From an uncultured Fodinibius sp. (GTDB taxonomy: Bacteria > Bacteroidota > Rhodothermia > Balneolales > Balneolaceae), in assembly GCA_913057775.1 (NCBI GenBank), contig CAJXOG010000006.1, positions 116,138-180,137 on the forward strand: 64,000 bases of DNA, written 5' to 3'. The translations under genes and the position numbers were made by a program. Shown here piece by piece: positions 63,953-64,000 of this stretch. The stretch's first letter is position 1, and each line of letters begins with the position of its first letter. The notes beneath the pieces are model-generated. The model was not told the DNA's origin and did no database searches. It worked only from the letters and a program-made list of their open reading frames with translations.

Positions 63953-64000
63953 ATGAGCAAAGAACACTCCATAGACAAATTAGTCCGCCCGTTTGTTGAC
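63953..64000 (+). CDS. Start of an uncharacterised gene, cut by the window edge
   Basis: The last 48 bases form ATG followed by 15 codons without a stop, reading MSKEHSIDKLVRPFVD. GTG immediately precedes the ATG in frame. The KLVRPFV stretch recalls the N-terminus of histidinol-phosphate aminotransferase (where a similar L-x-RP-x-x segment occurs), but 16 residues are too few to name the product. Confidence 0.35.
   Translation, partial: MSKEHSIDKLVRPFVD

Overview
The window looks like a chromosomal segment from a Balneolota-type bacterium (Bacteroidota-related FCB group; Fodinibius/Gracilimonas-like lineages fit best). The signs are a short 284-residue primary sigma factor, a SusC/SusD pair with FecI/FecR-type regulators, an ExbB-ExbD-ExbD cluster, and promoters of the Bacteroidota form TTG-N20-TAnnTTTG. 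A fused E2-E1 2-oxoglutarate dehydrogenase/decarboxylase also fits. The phylum call is inference from gene content. No rRNA, CRISPR array, prophage or insertion sequence is visible.

Layout. 1-5.7 kb (minus): pepF, a GAF-GAF-degenerate-GGDEF protein and deoB packed 5-6 bp apart, then rpoD. 5.9-9.6 kb (plus): the kgd fusion. 9.8-23.1 kb: a polysaccharide utilisation locus (ECF sigma, FecR anti-sigma, SusC, SusD, PKD lipoprotein, GH16 endo-glucanase, sugar porter on minus; GH3 beta-glucosidase divergent on plus), most consistent with a beta-1,3-glucan such as laminarin. 23.2-24.6 kb: folE2 and a pterin synthase. 24.7-28.0 kb: an arsenic operon (arsR, arsM, arsC, acr3). 28.2-36.3 kb: a small secreted regulatory-domain protein, ftsH, thiL, the ExbB/ExbD energiser and a DsbD that ends the rpsF-rpsR-rplI operon (to 37.6 kb). 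37.6-44.1 kb: nuoJ-K-L-M-N with a pterin carbinolamine dehydratase gene inside. 44.3-53.5 kb: a MoxR ATPase, cmk-rpsA, divergent rpsT-gpmI, and clpC. 53.5-64 kb: a secreted propeller-like protein, a glycosyltransferase, four tRNAs (Pro, Arg, Cys, Glu), an MgtC/DUF4010 membrane protein, an SQR-like flavoprotein with an OB-like partner, a universal stress protein, a methyltransferase/glycosyltransferase pair, a MerR regulator, a YtnP-like lactonase-family enzyme, and the first codons of one more gene.

Most of this is housekeeping. The strongest new observation is regulatory: reading upstream regions by eye gives six promoters with a TTG element 19-20 bp before TAnnTTTG (rpsF, rpsT, tRNA-Pro, tRNA-Arg, nuoJ, arsR). 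At arsR a perfect 16-bp palindrome abuts the -7 element, and at rpsF the predicted transcript begins with a hairpin that could be an S6:S18 autoregulatory leader. Several housekeeping genes can only start at TTG or GTG (kgd, gpmI, the pterin synthase, a glycosyltransferase, rpoD). A second theme is pterin chemistry: FolE2, a synthase with tetrahydrobiopterin-type CxxxxxHGH spacing, and a carbinolamine dehydratase in the nuo operon together suggest tetrahydropterin cofactor synthesis and recycling. I did not find a clear, wholly new multi-gene system.
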